Positions 26,469 through 34,401 of a stretch of 64,000 nucleotides of DNA are shown here, in pieces. How positions within the stretch are numbered: position 1 is the stretch's first letter; every line of letters starts with the position of its first letter. The position numbers were made by a program, and so were the translations under genes. Below the pieces are notes generated by a model. It was not told where the DNA came from and made no database searches. It worked only from the letters and a program-made list of their open reading frames with translations. Source of the stretch: Pseudorhodoplanes sp. (GTDB lineage: Bacteria > Pseudomonadota > Alphaproteobacteria > Rhizobiales > Xanthobacteraceae). Location of the stretch: assembly GCA_032027085.1 (NCBI GenBank), contig JAVSMS010000001.1, positions 946,332-1,010,331 on the forward strand, in the 5' to 3' direction.

Positions 26469-26472
26469 GCTG

Positions 26473-27612
26473 TCAGCCCGTCAGCACGATGGCGGCGTCG
26501 GGCGCGACGCTGAGAAAGACACGCTCGTTCCAGCCGATCGGCCGATGCAGGAGGCGGGTCATGTTCAGGCTTGCCGCCCTCACAACCACGCCGGTGTCGA
26601 GCTTGATTTTGTAGAGCGACATGTCGCCGAGATAGCCGATATCGAGGACCTCCCCGGAGAGGCAGTTGGCCTGCATATGCGGCTTCTCCTGCGAGATGCG
26701 GAATTTCTCCGGGCGGATGGCGACCGCGACATTGTCGCCGGATTTCACCGCGGCCGGACTGGTGGCGCGCAGCGGCCCGGCGCTGGTGGTGACGGTAACC
26801 GCCTCCCCCGCCGCCTCGCTCACCGTGCCTTCCAGCAGATTCACGTCGCCGATGAATTCGGCGACCCAGCGCGTCGCCGGCTGCTCATAGATTTCCGCAG
26901 CGGTGCCGACTTGCGCGAGGCGGCCGTGATTCATCACGCCGATGCGGTCGGCCATGGTCATCGCCTCTTCCTGGTCGTGGGTGACGATGATGAAGGAGAG
27001 GCCGAGATTTTCCTGCAGCGCCATCAGTTCGAATTGCGTTTCGGTGCGCAGCTTCTTGTCGAGCGCCGCCAGCGGCTCGTCGAGCAGGAACACTTTCGGC
27101 CGCTTCACCAGCGCGCGGGCGAGCGCGACGCGCTGGCGCTGTCCGCCGGACAATTGATGCGGCTTGCGGACGGCCAGCTTGTCGAGCTGCACCAGCGAGA
27201 GCATCGCTGCAACCCGCGCGTCGATCTCGGATTTCGGCAAGTGCTCCTGCTTGAGACCGAAGGCGATATTGCCGGCGACGGTCAGGTGCGGAAACAGCGC
27301 GTAGCTCTGGAACATCATGTTCACGGGCCGCAGATGCGGCGGCACTGCCACAATATCCTCACCATCGAGCAGGATGCGGCCCTCATCCGGCGTCTCGAAG
27401 CCGGCCAGCATGCGCAGCAGCGTGGATTTGCCGCAACCGGAGGGACCGAGCAGCGCGAAGAATTCGCCGGTGCCGATCTCGAGCGAGAGATCGCGCACCG
27501 CCTCGACGCCGCCATAACGCTTGGTCACGCGCTCGAAACGCACCAGCGGCCCGCGTTCTGCCGCATCGCCGGTCCAGCCGGCGCGGTCGGTCCCCATGAT
27601 GTCTTGCACCAT
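26473..27612 (-). CDS. potG: Polyamine-type ABC transporter ATPase PotG
   Basis: A 379-residue ATPase. Walker A is LLGPSGCGKSTLLRMLAG, the signature [19 protein letters not shown], Walker B VFLLDEPLAALD, and the H-loop IIVTHDQEEAMTMADR. A C-terminal TOBE_2 domain (about 285-375) includes VAIRPEKFRIS and YLGDMSLYKIKLDTG. This layout matches PotA/PotG. It is the first gene of the potGHI operon. A potF-type receptor, usually the first gene, is absent; upstream is a response-regulator gene ending about 100 bp away on the same strand. The first in-frame ATG is used; MGTDRAGW five codons in is possible. Confidence 0.92.
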   Translation of the reverse strand: MVQDIMGTDRAGWTGDAAERGPLVRFERVTKRYGGVEAVRDLSLEIGTGEFFALLGPSGCGKSTLLRMLAGFETPDEGRILLDGEDIVAVPPHLRPVNMMFQSYALFPHLTVAGNIAFGLKQEHLPKSEIDARVAAMLSLVQLDKLAVRKPHQLSGGQRQRVALARALVKRPKVFLLDEPLAALDKKLRTETQFELMALQENLGLSFIIVTHDQEEAMTMADRIGVMNHGRLAQVGTAAEIYEQPATRWVAEFIGDVNLLEGTVSEAAGEAVTVTTSAGPLRATSPAAVKSGDNVAVAIRPEKFRISQEKPHMQANCLSGEVLDIGYLGDMSLYKIKLDTGVVVRAASLNMTRLLHRPIGWNERVFLSVAPDAAIVLTG

Positions 27613-27711
27613 CCCCGATAACGCACGACACGTGCAATCGTGCGGCCGCCACGCTAATGGCGGCGGGGTGCCGGCTCAAGCGGTTTGCCGAGCGATGGGG
27701 ATAATGCGAAA

Positions 27712-28230
27712 TCAGGCCTGCCGGATTTCCGGCACAGTGACCGCCGATTTCGGTGGCGTCACCATCTTGCGCGGCTCCGGCCCGTAATAGTCGCCCTTGC
27801 GGATCATCGGCCGCGGCTTGGCCCGAATTGACAGGATGCGCTCATACAGCGCCTTGGCGGAAACCGGCTTGCAGAGGAACTCGTTCACGCCAGCGCGCAC
27901 GGCGTTCACGACGGTTTCACGGCTGTGGTTGCTGGTCAGCATCACCACCGGCACATGCGGGACCGGAAACGTCTCCGGCGAGCGCACCCGCCGCATGAAT
28001 TCGGCGCCGCCATTGTCGGGCATATCCCAGCTCAGCAGGACGACGTCAGGATTGAAGGCGCAGATCGCGTCCAGCCCGGCGCTGCCGCTATGCGCCTCGT
28101 TGATGTCCTTGATGCCGTTCGACAGCAGCAGGCTGCGCAGGAGCTTGCGCATGTAGTGATCGTCATCGACCACCAGCGTGCGGGTGGCCTTGACCAATGC
28201 ATCGATATCCTTGGAATTCCATGAAGGCAT
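27712..28230 (-). CDS. Single-domain response regulator
   Basis: A 172-residue receiver protein with no output domain. Acidic residues in LVVDDDHYM, the phosphoacceptor Asp69 in VLLSWDMPDNGG, the Thr of VVMLTSNHS and the Lys of FLCKPVS (about 121) are all present. The C-terminal 45 residues are basic and proline-rich without a known fold. Such proteins often bind another protein when phosphorylated. No kinase is adjacent. The ATG at 28230 was chosen for its AGAAG site; an upstream start would add seven residues. Confidence 0.9.
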   Translation of the reverse strand: MPSWNSKDIDALVKATRTLVVDDDHYMRKLLRSLLLSNGIKDINEAHSGSAGLDAICAFNPDVVLLSWDMPDNGGAEFMRRVRSPETFPVPHVPVVMLTSNHSRETVVNAVRAGVNEFLCKPVSAKALYERILSIRAKPRPMIRKGDYYGPEPRKMVTPPKSAVTVPEIRQA

Positions 28231-28378
28231 GACTTCTGCCCGACCCAACAATTTGAGACGGGTTTATAAAAAACGTTGCCGCATTACCGGCGCGTGTCGG
28301 CGATCGTTAAAATTGATTGTTTACCTCTACAGATGATGGTCCTCCCGGGAAGAACTGGCACCGGCGTGTAATTCCAGG

Positions 28379-29863
28379 TCAATGACGGGTTAACGTGCGG
28401 CGCACGGCCTCCTGCCAGCCGGCATATTTGAGCGCGCGCTGCGTGTCATCCATGGCCGGCAGGAAGCGCCGTTCGCTCCTCCAGTTGCCGGCAAAGCTGT
28501 CGATGTCCGGGCACACGCCGGCGCCCAGGCCGGCGAGATAAGCAGCACCGATGGCGGTGGTTTCCTTCACGGCAGGGCGATCGACCGGCGCGCCGAGCAT
28601 GTCGGCGAGGAATTGCATGGTGAGGTCGCTGGCGGTAAGCCCGCCATCAACGCGCAGAACTGTGTCGCTCCCCATCTGCGGCCAGTCGCCGCGCATGGCG
28701 TCCAGCAGATCGCGGGTCTGATAGGCGACCGACTCGAGCGCCGCGCGTGCAAGCTCCGCCGCGCCGGCGTTGCGGGTGAGACCGTAGATCGCCCCGCGTG
28801 CCTGGGTGTCCCAGTAAGGCGCGCCGAGGCCGACGAAAGCCGGCACCAGATACACCTCCTCGCTCGGGTCGGCACGCGCCGCCAGCGCGTTGATGTCGGG
28901 CGCGGTGGCGACAAGCTTCATCGCATCACGCAGCCATTGCACCGCGGCACCGGCAATGAAGATCGCGCCTTCCAAGGCATAAGTGCGCTTGCCCCCGAAC
29001 TGATAGGCGATGGTGGTGAGCAGGCGGTTGCGCGAGGCGACGGGCGTGACGCCCGTATTGAGCAAGGCGAAGCAGCCGGTGCCGTAGGTCGATTTCATCA
29101 TGCCCGGCCGGAAACAGCCCTGCCCGACGGTGGCCGCCTGCTGGTCCCCGGCGATGCCCAGAATTCCTGTGGTGCCGCCGAGCAAATCTGTTGTGCCGAA
29201 ATCGCTGACGCAGTCGCGCACCTCCGGCAACAGACTCATCGGAATGCGAAACAGCTCGCACAGCCTCGCATCCCATTGGCCGCTGCGAATATCCAGCAGC
29301 AGGGTGCGCGCGGCATTGGTGGCATCAGTTACGTGGACGCGACCGCCGGTCAGCCGCCACAGCAAAAATGTGTCGACCGTACCGAAGGCAAGCTGGCCCG
29401 CCTCCGCCGCCGCGCGGGCGCCGGAGACGTTGTCGAGCAGCCAGGCGATTTTCGTGGCGGAGAAATAAGGGTCGAGCAACAGGCCGGTGTGCTGTGACAC
29501 TGTCGCCTCGTGCCCGGCCTCCCGCAGCTTGTCGCATAGCGGCGCGGTGCGCCGGTCCTGCCAGACGATGGCATTGTGAATCGGCTTGCCGGTCGAGCGA
29601 TCCCAGATCAGGGTCGTCTCGCGCTGGTTGGTGATGCCGATGCCGGCGATATCCTTTGCGGCGAGACCCGCTACTGTTACCGCCTCGCGCAGCGTGACGA
29701 GGGTTGTCGACCAGATTTCTTCCGGATCATGTTCGACCCAGCCGGGAGATGGATAAATCTGCGCAAATTCGCGTTGCGCGATTGCCAGCGGCTTCAGATG
29801 GCGATCGAAAACGATGCTGCGCGTCGAAGTCGTGCCCTGATCAATGGCAATGAGCGCATCCAT
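28379..29863 (-). CDS. glpK: Glycerol kinase
   Basis: A 494-residue FGGY-family kinase that phosphorylates glycerol to glycerol 3-phosphate. Diagnostic segments are [16 protein letters not shown], the substrate-site [14 protein letters not shown] with [44 protein letters not shown] and [20 protein letters not shown]. The length is that of E. coli GlpK (about 500). It lies three bases after glpD, whose end supplies the GGAG ribosome site. Together they form a minimal aerobic glycerol operon; no facilitator gene or glp repressor is seen. Confidence 0.96.
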   Translation of the reverse strand: MDALIAIDQGTTSTRSIVFDRHLKPLAIAQREFAQIYPSPGWVEHDPEEIWSTTLVTLREAVTVAGLAAKDIAGIGITNQRETTLIWDRSTGKPIHNAIVWQDRRTAPLCDKLREAGHEATVSQHTGLLLDPYFSATKIAWLLDNVSGARAAAEAGQLAFGTVDTFLLWRLTGGRVHVTDATNAARTLLLDIRSGQWDARLCELFRIPMSLLPEVRDCVSDFGTTDLLGGTTGILGIAGDQQAATVGQGCFRPGMMKSTYGTGCFALLNTGVTPVASRNRLLTTIAYQFGGKRTYALEGAIFIAGAAVQWLRDAMKLVATAPDINALAARADPSEEVYLVPAFVGLGAPYWDTQARGAIYGLTRNAGAAELARAALESVAYQTRDLLDAMRGDWPQMGSDTVLRVDGGLTASDLTMQFLADMLGAPVDRPAVKETTAIGAAYLAGLGAGVCPDIDSFAGNWRSERRFLPAMDDTQRALKYAGWQEAVRRTLTRH

Positions 29864-29866
29864 GTC

Positions 29867-31378
29867 TTACTCCGCCGCGTTCACAGCGCTGCCGGCCATA
29901 AAAGCCGCGAGCGCCGCCTGCTGGCCGGCATCGAACCGCAGGCCGAGCTTGGTCCGCCGCCACAGAATATCGTCCGGCTCCTGCGTCCATTCCTGCGTCA
30001 TCAGATAGCGCACCTCCGCCTCGGTGAGATCGGCGCCGAAACAGGCGCCGAGATCGGCGAATGCCTTCGCTTCGCCCAGCACGCGATCGATGCGGGTGCC
30101 GTAAGCGCGGACGAGGCGCCGCGCGTGACCTTCCGTGAGGAACGGCCAGGTGCGGCGCGCCTGCGCGATCTTGGAGTCCACCGCATCGTGCGCAAAATCT
30201 CCGCCCGGCAACGGGGCCGTCGCCGTCCAGGCCGGGCGTGTGACAAAGAAATGCGCCATGCGCTTGAGCGCGACTTCCGCCAGGCGGCGATAGGTAGTGA
30301 TCTTGCCGCCATAGATGGTGAGGAGCGGCGCCCGGCGGAATCCTTCGTCGAGCACAAGATGATAGTCGCGCGTGGTGTCCTTCGCCTTTTTCGAGCCGTC
30401 GTCATATAGCGAGCGCACCCCGGCGAATGACCACACGACATCGGCCGGGCCGATGACAGCGCGGAAATAGTCCATCACCACCTTGCAGAGATAATTGATC
30501 TCGGCATGCGAGGGCGCAACGCCCGCCGGGTCGCCCACGAAATCCTCGTCGGTGGTGCCGATCAGCGTGAAATCCCGCTCATAAGGCAGCGCAAAAACGA
30601 TCCGACCGTCGCTGTTCTGGAAGATATAGGCGCTATCGTGGTCGAACAGCTTTGGCACCACGATGTGGCTGCCCTTGACCAGCCGCGCGTGCGCGGCCTC
30701 CTGCGTGCGCAGCACATTGTCCATCACCGCGCCGACCCAGGGTCCCGACGCATTCACCAACACACGCGCGGTGACGACTTCGCGCCGGCCGCGCGACATC
30801 AGGACGAGGCGCCAGATATCGGACCGCTCGGCGCGTACGCATCTGGTGCGGGTGCGAATAACCGCGCCTCGCTCGGCGGCATCGACCGCGTTCAGCACAA
30901 CAAGGCGTGCGTCGTCCACCCAGCAATCGGAATACTGGAAGGCGAAGCGATAGCGCCGTTTCAGCGGCGCCCCGACCGGATGATGGGTGAGATCGATCGT
31001 CTTGGTGGCCGGCAGGATTTTGCGGCCGCCGAGATGGTCGTAGATGAACAGGCCCAGACGCAGCAGCAGCGGCGAGCGCTGCTCCGGCTGCGGCGGCAGC
31101 GTGAAGCGCAGCGGCCAGATGATATGCGGCGCGAGCCGCCACAGCACCTCGCGCTCGGCCAGCGCCTCGCGCACCAGCAGAAAAGCGCCGTGTTCGAGAT
31201 AGCGCAGCCCGCCATGGATAAGCTTGGTGGAGGTCGACGAGGTTCCCGAGGCCAGGTCGTTCTGCTCCACCAGCAGCACGCGCAGACCGCGCCCGGCGGC
31301 GTCGCGGGCGATGCCGACGCCATTGATGCCACCGCCGATGATGGCGAGGTCGTATTGCGCCAGGTCCGGGTCTGCCAT
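29867..31378 (-). CDS. glpD: Glycerol-3-phosphate dehydrogenase (FAD, GlpD)
   Basis: A 503-residue membrane-associated flavoenzyme that oxidises glycerol 3-phosphate to dihydroxyacetone phosphate and feeds electrons to quinone. The N-terminal Rossmann motif AIIGGGINGVGIARDAAGRG binds FAD. SGTSSTSTKLIHGGLRYLEH and VVWSFAGVRSLYDDGSKKA are family signatures, and the C-terminal DAO_C domain starts near 385. The ATG at 31378 is preceded by AGGAA and fits the family N-terminus; an in-frame upstream start adds eight residues. It is followed directly by glpK and is divergent from the amidotransferase gene. Confidence 0.95.
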   Translation of the reverse strand: MADPDLAQYDLAIIGGGINGVGIARDAAGRGLRVLLVEQNDLASGTSSTSTKLIHGGLRYLEHGAFLLVREALAEREVLWRLAPHIIWPLRFTLPPQPEQRSPLLLRLGLFIYDHLGGRKILPATKTIDLTHHPVGAPLKRRYRFAFQYSDCWVDDARLVVLNAVDAAERGAVIRTRTRCVRAERSDIWRLVLMSRGRREVVTARVLVNASGPWVGAVMDNVLRTQEAAHARLVKGSHIVVPKLFDHDSAYIFQNSDGRIVFALPYERDFTLIGTTDEDFVGDPAGVAPSHAEINYLCKVVMDYFRAVIGPADVVWSFAGVRSLYDDGSKKAKDTTRDYHLVLDEGFRRAPLLTIYGGKITTYRRLAEVALKRMAHFFVTRPAWTATAPLPGGDFAHDAVDSKIAQARRTWPFLTEGHARRLVRAYGTRIDRVLGEAKAFADLGACFGADLTEAEVRYLMTQEWTQEPDDILWRRTKLGLRFDAGQQAALAAFMAGSAVNAAE

Positions 31379-31526
31379 GCTGATTCCTGCTGCCGACAGC
31401 ATGGCGCGCCTTCACCCCGTCTCACAAGGTCGTCAATGTGTTACCGCCCTTCGCAACTTTGCCGTAAAGACCTATATGACGTTACCAGCCATACTTGATC
31501 CGCTTTGACCCGCCGCCGGACCTGAA

Positions 31527-32393
31527 ATGCCCGCCCCCCGTCTGCTTGTTGTCGAAGGAAACACGGCCGATGGCCGCGCTCTGGTCAAGGCGGCCGGCGG
31601 CGAGGCGCCAAGCGTCGGCTATGCGAGCCTGCTGCGGGAGCTCTGGCCCGGCGTCGTCGCCGACATCTGCTATCCGGCCGATGCCGGCGCCAACCTGCCC
31701 GACGCCTGCGGCATCGAGGGCTATGACGGGGTCGTCATCACCGGCTCGGCGCTGCATGTCTATGACGGCGGGCCGCATGTCGATCCGCAGATCGCGCTCG
31801 CCCGAACCGTGCTGAAGACCGGGCTGCCGGTCTTCGGAAGCTGCTGGGGGCTGCAGGTGCTGACGGTCGCGGCCGGAGGCAGCGTACGGCGCAATCCCAA
31901 GGGCCTCGAGATCGGCTTCGGCCGCCGCATCCGCCTCACCGCGGCGGGCCGTGGACACCCGATGTATGCCGGCAAGGACGAGGTGTTCAATTCAGTGACG
32001 GTGCATCGCGACGAGGTCGAATCGCTCGCGCCCGGTACCAGGGTGCTTGCCTCCAACGCCTTCTCGGCGGTGCAGGCGATCGAGATCGTGCAGAACGGCA
32101 GCACCGCCTGGGGGGTGCAATATCATCCGGAATATACGCTGCATGACATCGCCGCGACGCTGCGGCGCTACGGCAAGACGCTGGTCAAGGAAGGCTTCTT
32201 TCCCGACGAGGCCAATCTCGCCGCCTATTCGCACGAGCTCGACACCATCGGCCGCGATCCCACTGTCAAGTGGCTGGCCTGGCGCCACGCACTCGATCAT
32301 CTCATCCTCGACAAGCGCAACCGGACGAAGGAAATCCAGAACTGGATCACGCATCAGGTGCTGCCGATGCGTTCGAAGCGCGGGCGGGAATAG
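31527..32393 (+). CDS. Class I glutamine amidotransferase-like protein
   Basis: A 288-residue protein of the GMP synthase glutaminase-like group. The catalytic triad is visible: nucleophile Cys106 in VFGSCWGLQVL, and His200 and Glu202 in WGVQYHPEYT. There is no synthetase domain, so it either acts as a free glutaminase for a partner or hydrolyses gamma-glutamyl bonds. The C-terminal 75 residues (about 213-288) extend beyond the fold. Two bases downstream begins an SDR gene, so the two are likely cotranscribed, but I know no pathway linking them. Confidence 0.88.
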   Translation: MPAPRLLVVEGNTADGRALVKAAGGEAPSVGYASLLRELWPGVVADICYPADAGANLPDACGIEGYDGVVITGSALHVYDGGPHVDPQIALARTVLKTGLPVFGSCWGLQVLTVAAGGSVRRNPKGLEIGFGRRIRLTAAGRGHPMYAGKDEVFNSVTVHRDEVESLAPGTRVLASNAFSAVQAIEIVQNGSTAWGVQYHPEYTLHDIAATLRRYGKTLVKEGFFPDEANLAAYSHELDTIGRDPTVKWLAWRHALDHLILDKRNRTKEIQNWITHQVLPMRSKRGRE

Positions 32394-32395
32394 TC

Positions 32396-33094
32396 ATGAA
32401 TTTCTCCGGACGCCATGTGATTGTGACTGGCGGCACCGGAGCGCTCGGGACCGCGCTTGTCGGCGCGCTCATCCGGGCGGGCGCGCATTGCCATGTCCCA
32501 TTCATCGAAACACGTGCCAGTCCGCATTTCGAGCATGCGCAGAACGCAAGCGTGACGCTGCACGCACAGGTCGATCTCAGCGATGACGCGCAGGTGACAA
32601 AGCTCTATGCCGCCCTGCCCTCGCTCTGGGCTTCGATCCATCTGGCCGGCGGATTCGCCGCATCGAAGATCACCGACACATCGAAGGCCGATCTCATGCA
32701 GATGATCGACACGAATCTGGTGAGCGCGTTCCTGTGTTCACGCGAGGCAGTGAAGATCATGACGCGCGGCGGCAGCGGTCGGGTCGTCAATGTCGCCGCG
32801 CGGCCGGCGCTGGAGCCGCGGTCGGGTGCAGGCATGACCGCTTACACGGTGAGCAAGGCCGGCGTCGCGGCGTTGACTGCCGCGCTCGCGGAGGAAGTGG
32901 TCAGGCAGGATATTCTGGTGAATGCCGTTGCACCGTCGGTCATGGATACGGCCGCCAATCGAGCGGCGATGCCGAAGGCCGATCACGCGAAATGGCCAAA
33001 GGTGGACGAGGTTGCGGCGACGATCCTGTTTCTGGCGTCGCCGGAGAACAGGGTCACGCGGGGAGCGGTGGTGCAGGTTTACGGAAAGACGTGA
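32396..33094 (+). CDS. Short-chain dehydrogenase/reductase-family protein with altered active site
   Basis: A 232-residue SDR-family protein. The nucleotide motif is VIVTGGTGALG (residues 9-19). Tyr150 and Lys154 of YTVSK are present, and NAVAPSVMDTAANR follows. The usual catalytic Ser is missing: where SDRs read N-[IV]-S-S, this protein reads NVAARPAL and the aligned position is Ala135. The loop before the Tyr is also longer than usual. It may be a weak dehydrogenase, an isomerase, or a binding protein. It starts two bases after the amidotransferase gene, with GGGA as a ribosome site. Confidence 0.85.
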   Translation: MNFSGRHVIVTGGTGALGTALVGALIRAGAHCHVPFIETRASPHFEHAQNASVTLHAQVDLSDDAQVTKLYAALPSLWASIHLAGGFAASKITDTSKADLMQMIDTNLVSAFLCSREAVKIMTRGGSGRVVNVAARPALEPRSGAGMTAYTVSKAGVAALTAALAEEVVRQDILVNAVAPSVMDTAANRAAMPKADHAKWPKVDEVAATILFLASPENRVTRGAVVQVYGKT

Positions 33095-33138
33095 TTGTAG
33101 CGGAAAACGGGGACTTGCCAGGCCCTGCAATCCAATGT

Positions 33139-33155
33139 ACTTTGCGATACAAAGC
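33139..33155 (+). promoter_or_regulatory. Palindromic operator 1 of the winged-helix/DUF4173 locus
   Basis: ACTTTGCGATACAAAGC closely resembles the perfect palindrome at 34168-34184. A possible promoter (TTGCCA at 33115-33120 and TACTTT at 33138-33143, 17 bp apart) overlaps it. It lies 16 bp before the membrane protein gene, so a repressor bound here would block transcription. Confidence 0.6.
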
Positions 33156-33170
33156 ATAGGATTGCTTGTC

Positions 33171-33785
33171 ATGTATGACCTGCACAAGGCGCTGACCGAT
33201 ATCAGAACGGTGCGAAGCCAGATTGCGCGCGGCACCGTATTTCGAGGTTACGGGCCTGCCGCCTTCGCAACGACCGGAATGTTAGCGATTTGTGCGGCTT
33301 TCATCCAGGCGCACTGGATCGAAAATCCGGCGAATGACATCGTCTCCTATCTTATCCTTTGGATCGCAACCGCAGCACTGTCGGCGTTGGTCATCGGAAT
33401 CGATGTCGTCACTCGCTCACGTCGGGTTCACTCGGGACTGGCTGACGAAATGATCCAGTCGGCAGCCGAGCAGTTGCTACCGGCAATGGCGACCGGCGCG
33501 CTCCTGACCTTTGTCATCTTTCAATTCGCGCCGCAGAGTCTCTGGATGCTGCCGGGCCTCTGGCAGATTGTCCTCAGTCTTGGCGTGTTCGCCTCCTGCC
33601 GTTCGCTGCCGGCGCCGCTTATCGCTGTTGGCTTCTGGTACCTCGCAACCGGACTGGTATGTCTCGCGCTCGCAAACGATTCATACGCATTCTCGCCCTG
33701 GGCGATGGGCCTGCCGTTCGGTCTTGGCCAATTCCTCTCAGCCGCACTGATCCACCTGGTCGGAGTGAACGATGCGGAAGACTAA
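33171..33785 (+). CDS. Membrane protein cotranscribed with a winged-helix regulator
   Basis: A 204-residue protein with about five helices, for example AAFATTGMLAICAAFI, ILWIATAALSALVIGI, LPAMATGALLTFVIF and LSLGVFASCRSLPAPLIAVGF. A cytoplasmic-looking N-terminal part (YDLHKALTDIRTVRSQIARG) precedes the first helix. Its 3' end overlaps the regulator gene by 14 bp. This kind of membrane-protein/regulator pair is seen in other proteobacteria, and the membrane partner may control the regulator. The ATG at 33171 is used; an in-frame ATG at 33135 lies upstream of the operator and is unlikely. Confidence 0.75.
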   Translation: MYDLHKALTDIRTVRSQIARGTVFRGYGPAAFATTGMLAICAAFIQAHWIENPANDIVSYLILWIATAALSALVIGIDVVTRSRRVHSGLADEMIQSAAEQLLPAMATGALLTFVIFQFAPQSLWMLPGLWQIVLSLGVFASCRSLPAPLIAVGFWYLATGLVCLALANDSYAFSPWAMGLPFGLGQFLSAALIHLVGVNDAED

Positions 33786-34152
33786 GGGCAAGGAGCAGGA
33801 CAAGGCGCGCTTCGCGTATGACGGGCTCGACCGCGTCATCCACGAAAAGGCCCGCCTCGGCCTGCTGACCTCCCTGATCGCCCATCCAAAGGGCCTTCTG
33901 TTCGGCGATCTCAAGCAGCTATGCGGATTGACCGACGGCAATCTCAGTCGACATCTGCAGGTCCTCGAAGAAGCAGGTCTCGTCGATATCGCAAAGAGTT
34001 TCCGGCACAATCGTCCGCAAACACTCTGCCGGATCACGGCAGAAGGCCGCAAGCGCTACATGCGCTATCTCAATGTGCTCGAACAGGTCGTCCGTGACGC
34101 GGCGGATGCCGCCAAGGGCGATCTGACGCAACCCGGTCTCGCCCCCGCGTAA
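33772..34152 (+). CDS. Winged-helix transcriptional regulator (HTH_34 type)
   Basis: A 126-residue DNA-binding protein. The pattern LDRVIHEKARLGLLTSLIAH, LKQLCGLTDGNLSRHLQVLE (recognition helix) and ITAEGRKRYMRYLNVLE fits the winged-helix DNA-binding domain family PF13601, which resembles MarR/ArsR. No metal-binding cysteines are positioned as in ArsR. It overlaps the preceding membrane gene by 14 bp, with GGAGTGAA as the ribosome site. It most likely binds the ACTTTG...CAAAGT palindromes before its own operon and before the DUF4173 gene. Confidence 0.88.
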   Translation: MRKTKGKEQDKARFAYDGLDRVIHEKARLGLLTSLIAHPKGLLFGDLKQLCGLTDGNLSRHLQVLEEAGLVDIAKSFRHNRPQTLCRITAEGRKRYMRYLNVLEQVVRDAADAAKGDLTQPGLAPA

Positions 34153-34167
34153 TTTTTTTGACAGGAC

Positions 34168-34184
34168 ACTTTGCAATGCAAAGT
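34168..34184 (+). promoter_or_regulatory. Palindromic operator 2, before the DUF4173 gene
   Basis: ACTTTGCAATGCAAAGT is a perfect 17-bp palindrome. A consensus -35 hexamer TTGACA (34158-34163) lies just upstream, so a bound repressor would sit in the promoter. The related site at 33139 suggests that one regulator controls both units. The rest of the 249-bp gap shows nothing else. Confidence 0.7.
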
Positions 34185-34401
34185 TCATTGAATAAGAAAG
34201 TGAAAGGCGCTTGCATTTCCCTCGCGCTACGCGCCCGACGAAAGAAGCTTCCGCGCCATCTGTGGTCCGCGCTCCCCGCCCGCCTCGTGAATGACGGCTG
34301 GTGGCTTTGCTCCTCGCCGCCATCCAACAGCATTTCCCGTTCTTCCGGTCCGCATCGCGGATCGTGACGGCCTTTTTTTAATGCCTAAAGGATCGCCTCA
34401 C

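Noticed and set aside
34158-34367. A 69-codon open frame after the winged-helix gene
   Set aside because: It starts inside the operator region, has no ribosome site, and its product looks like random GC-rich translation.
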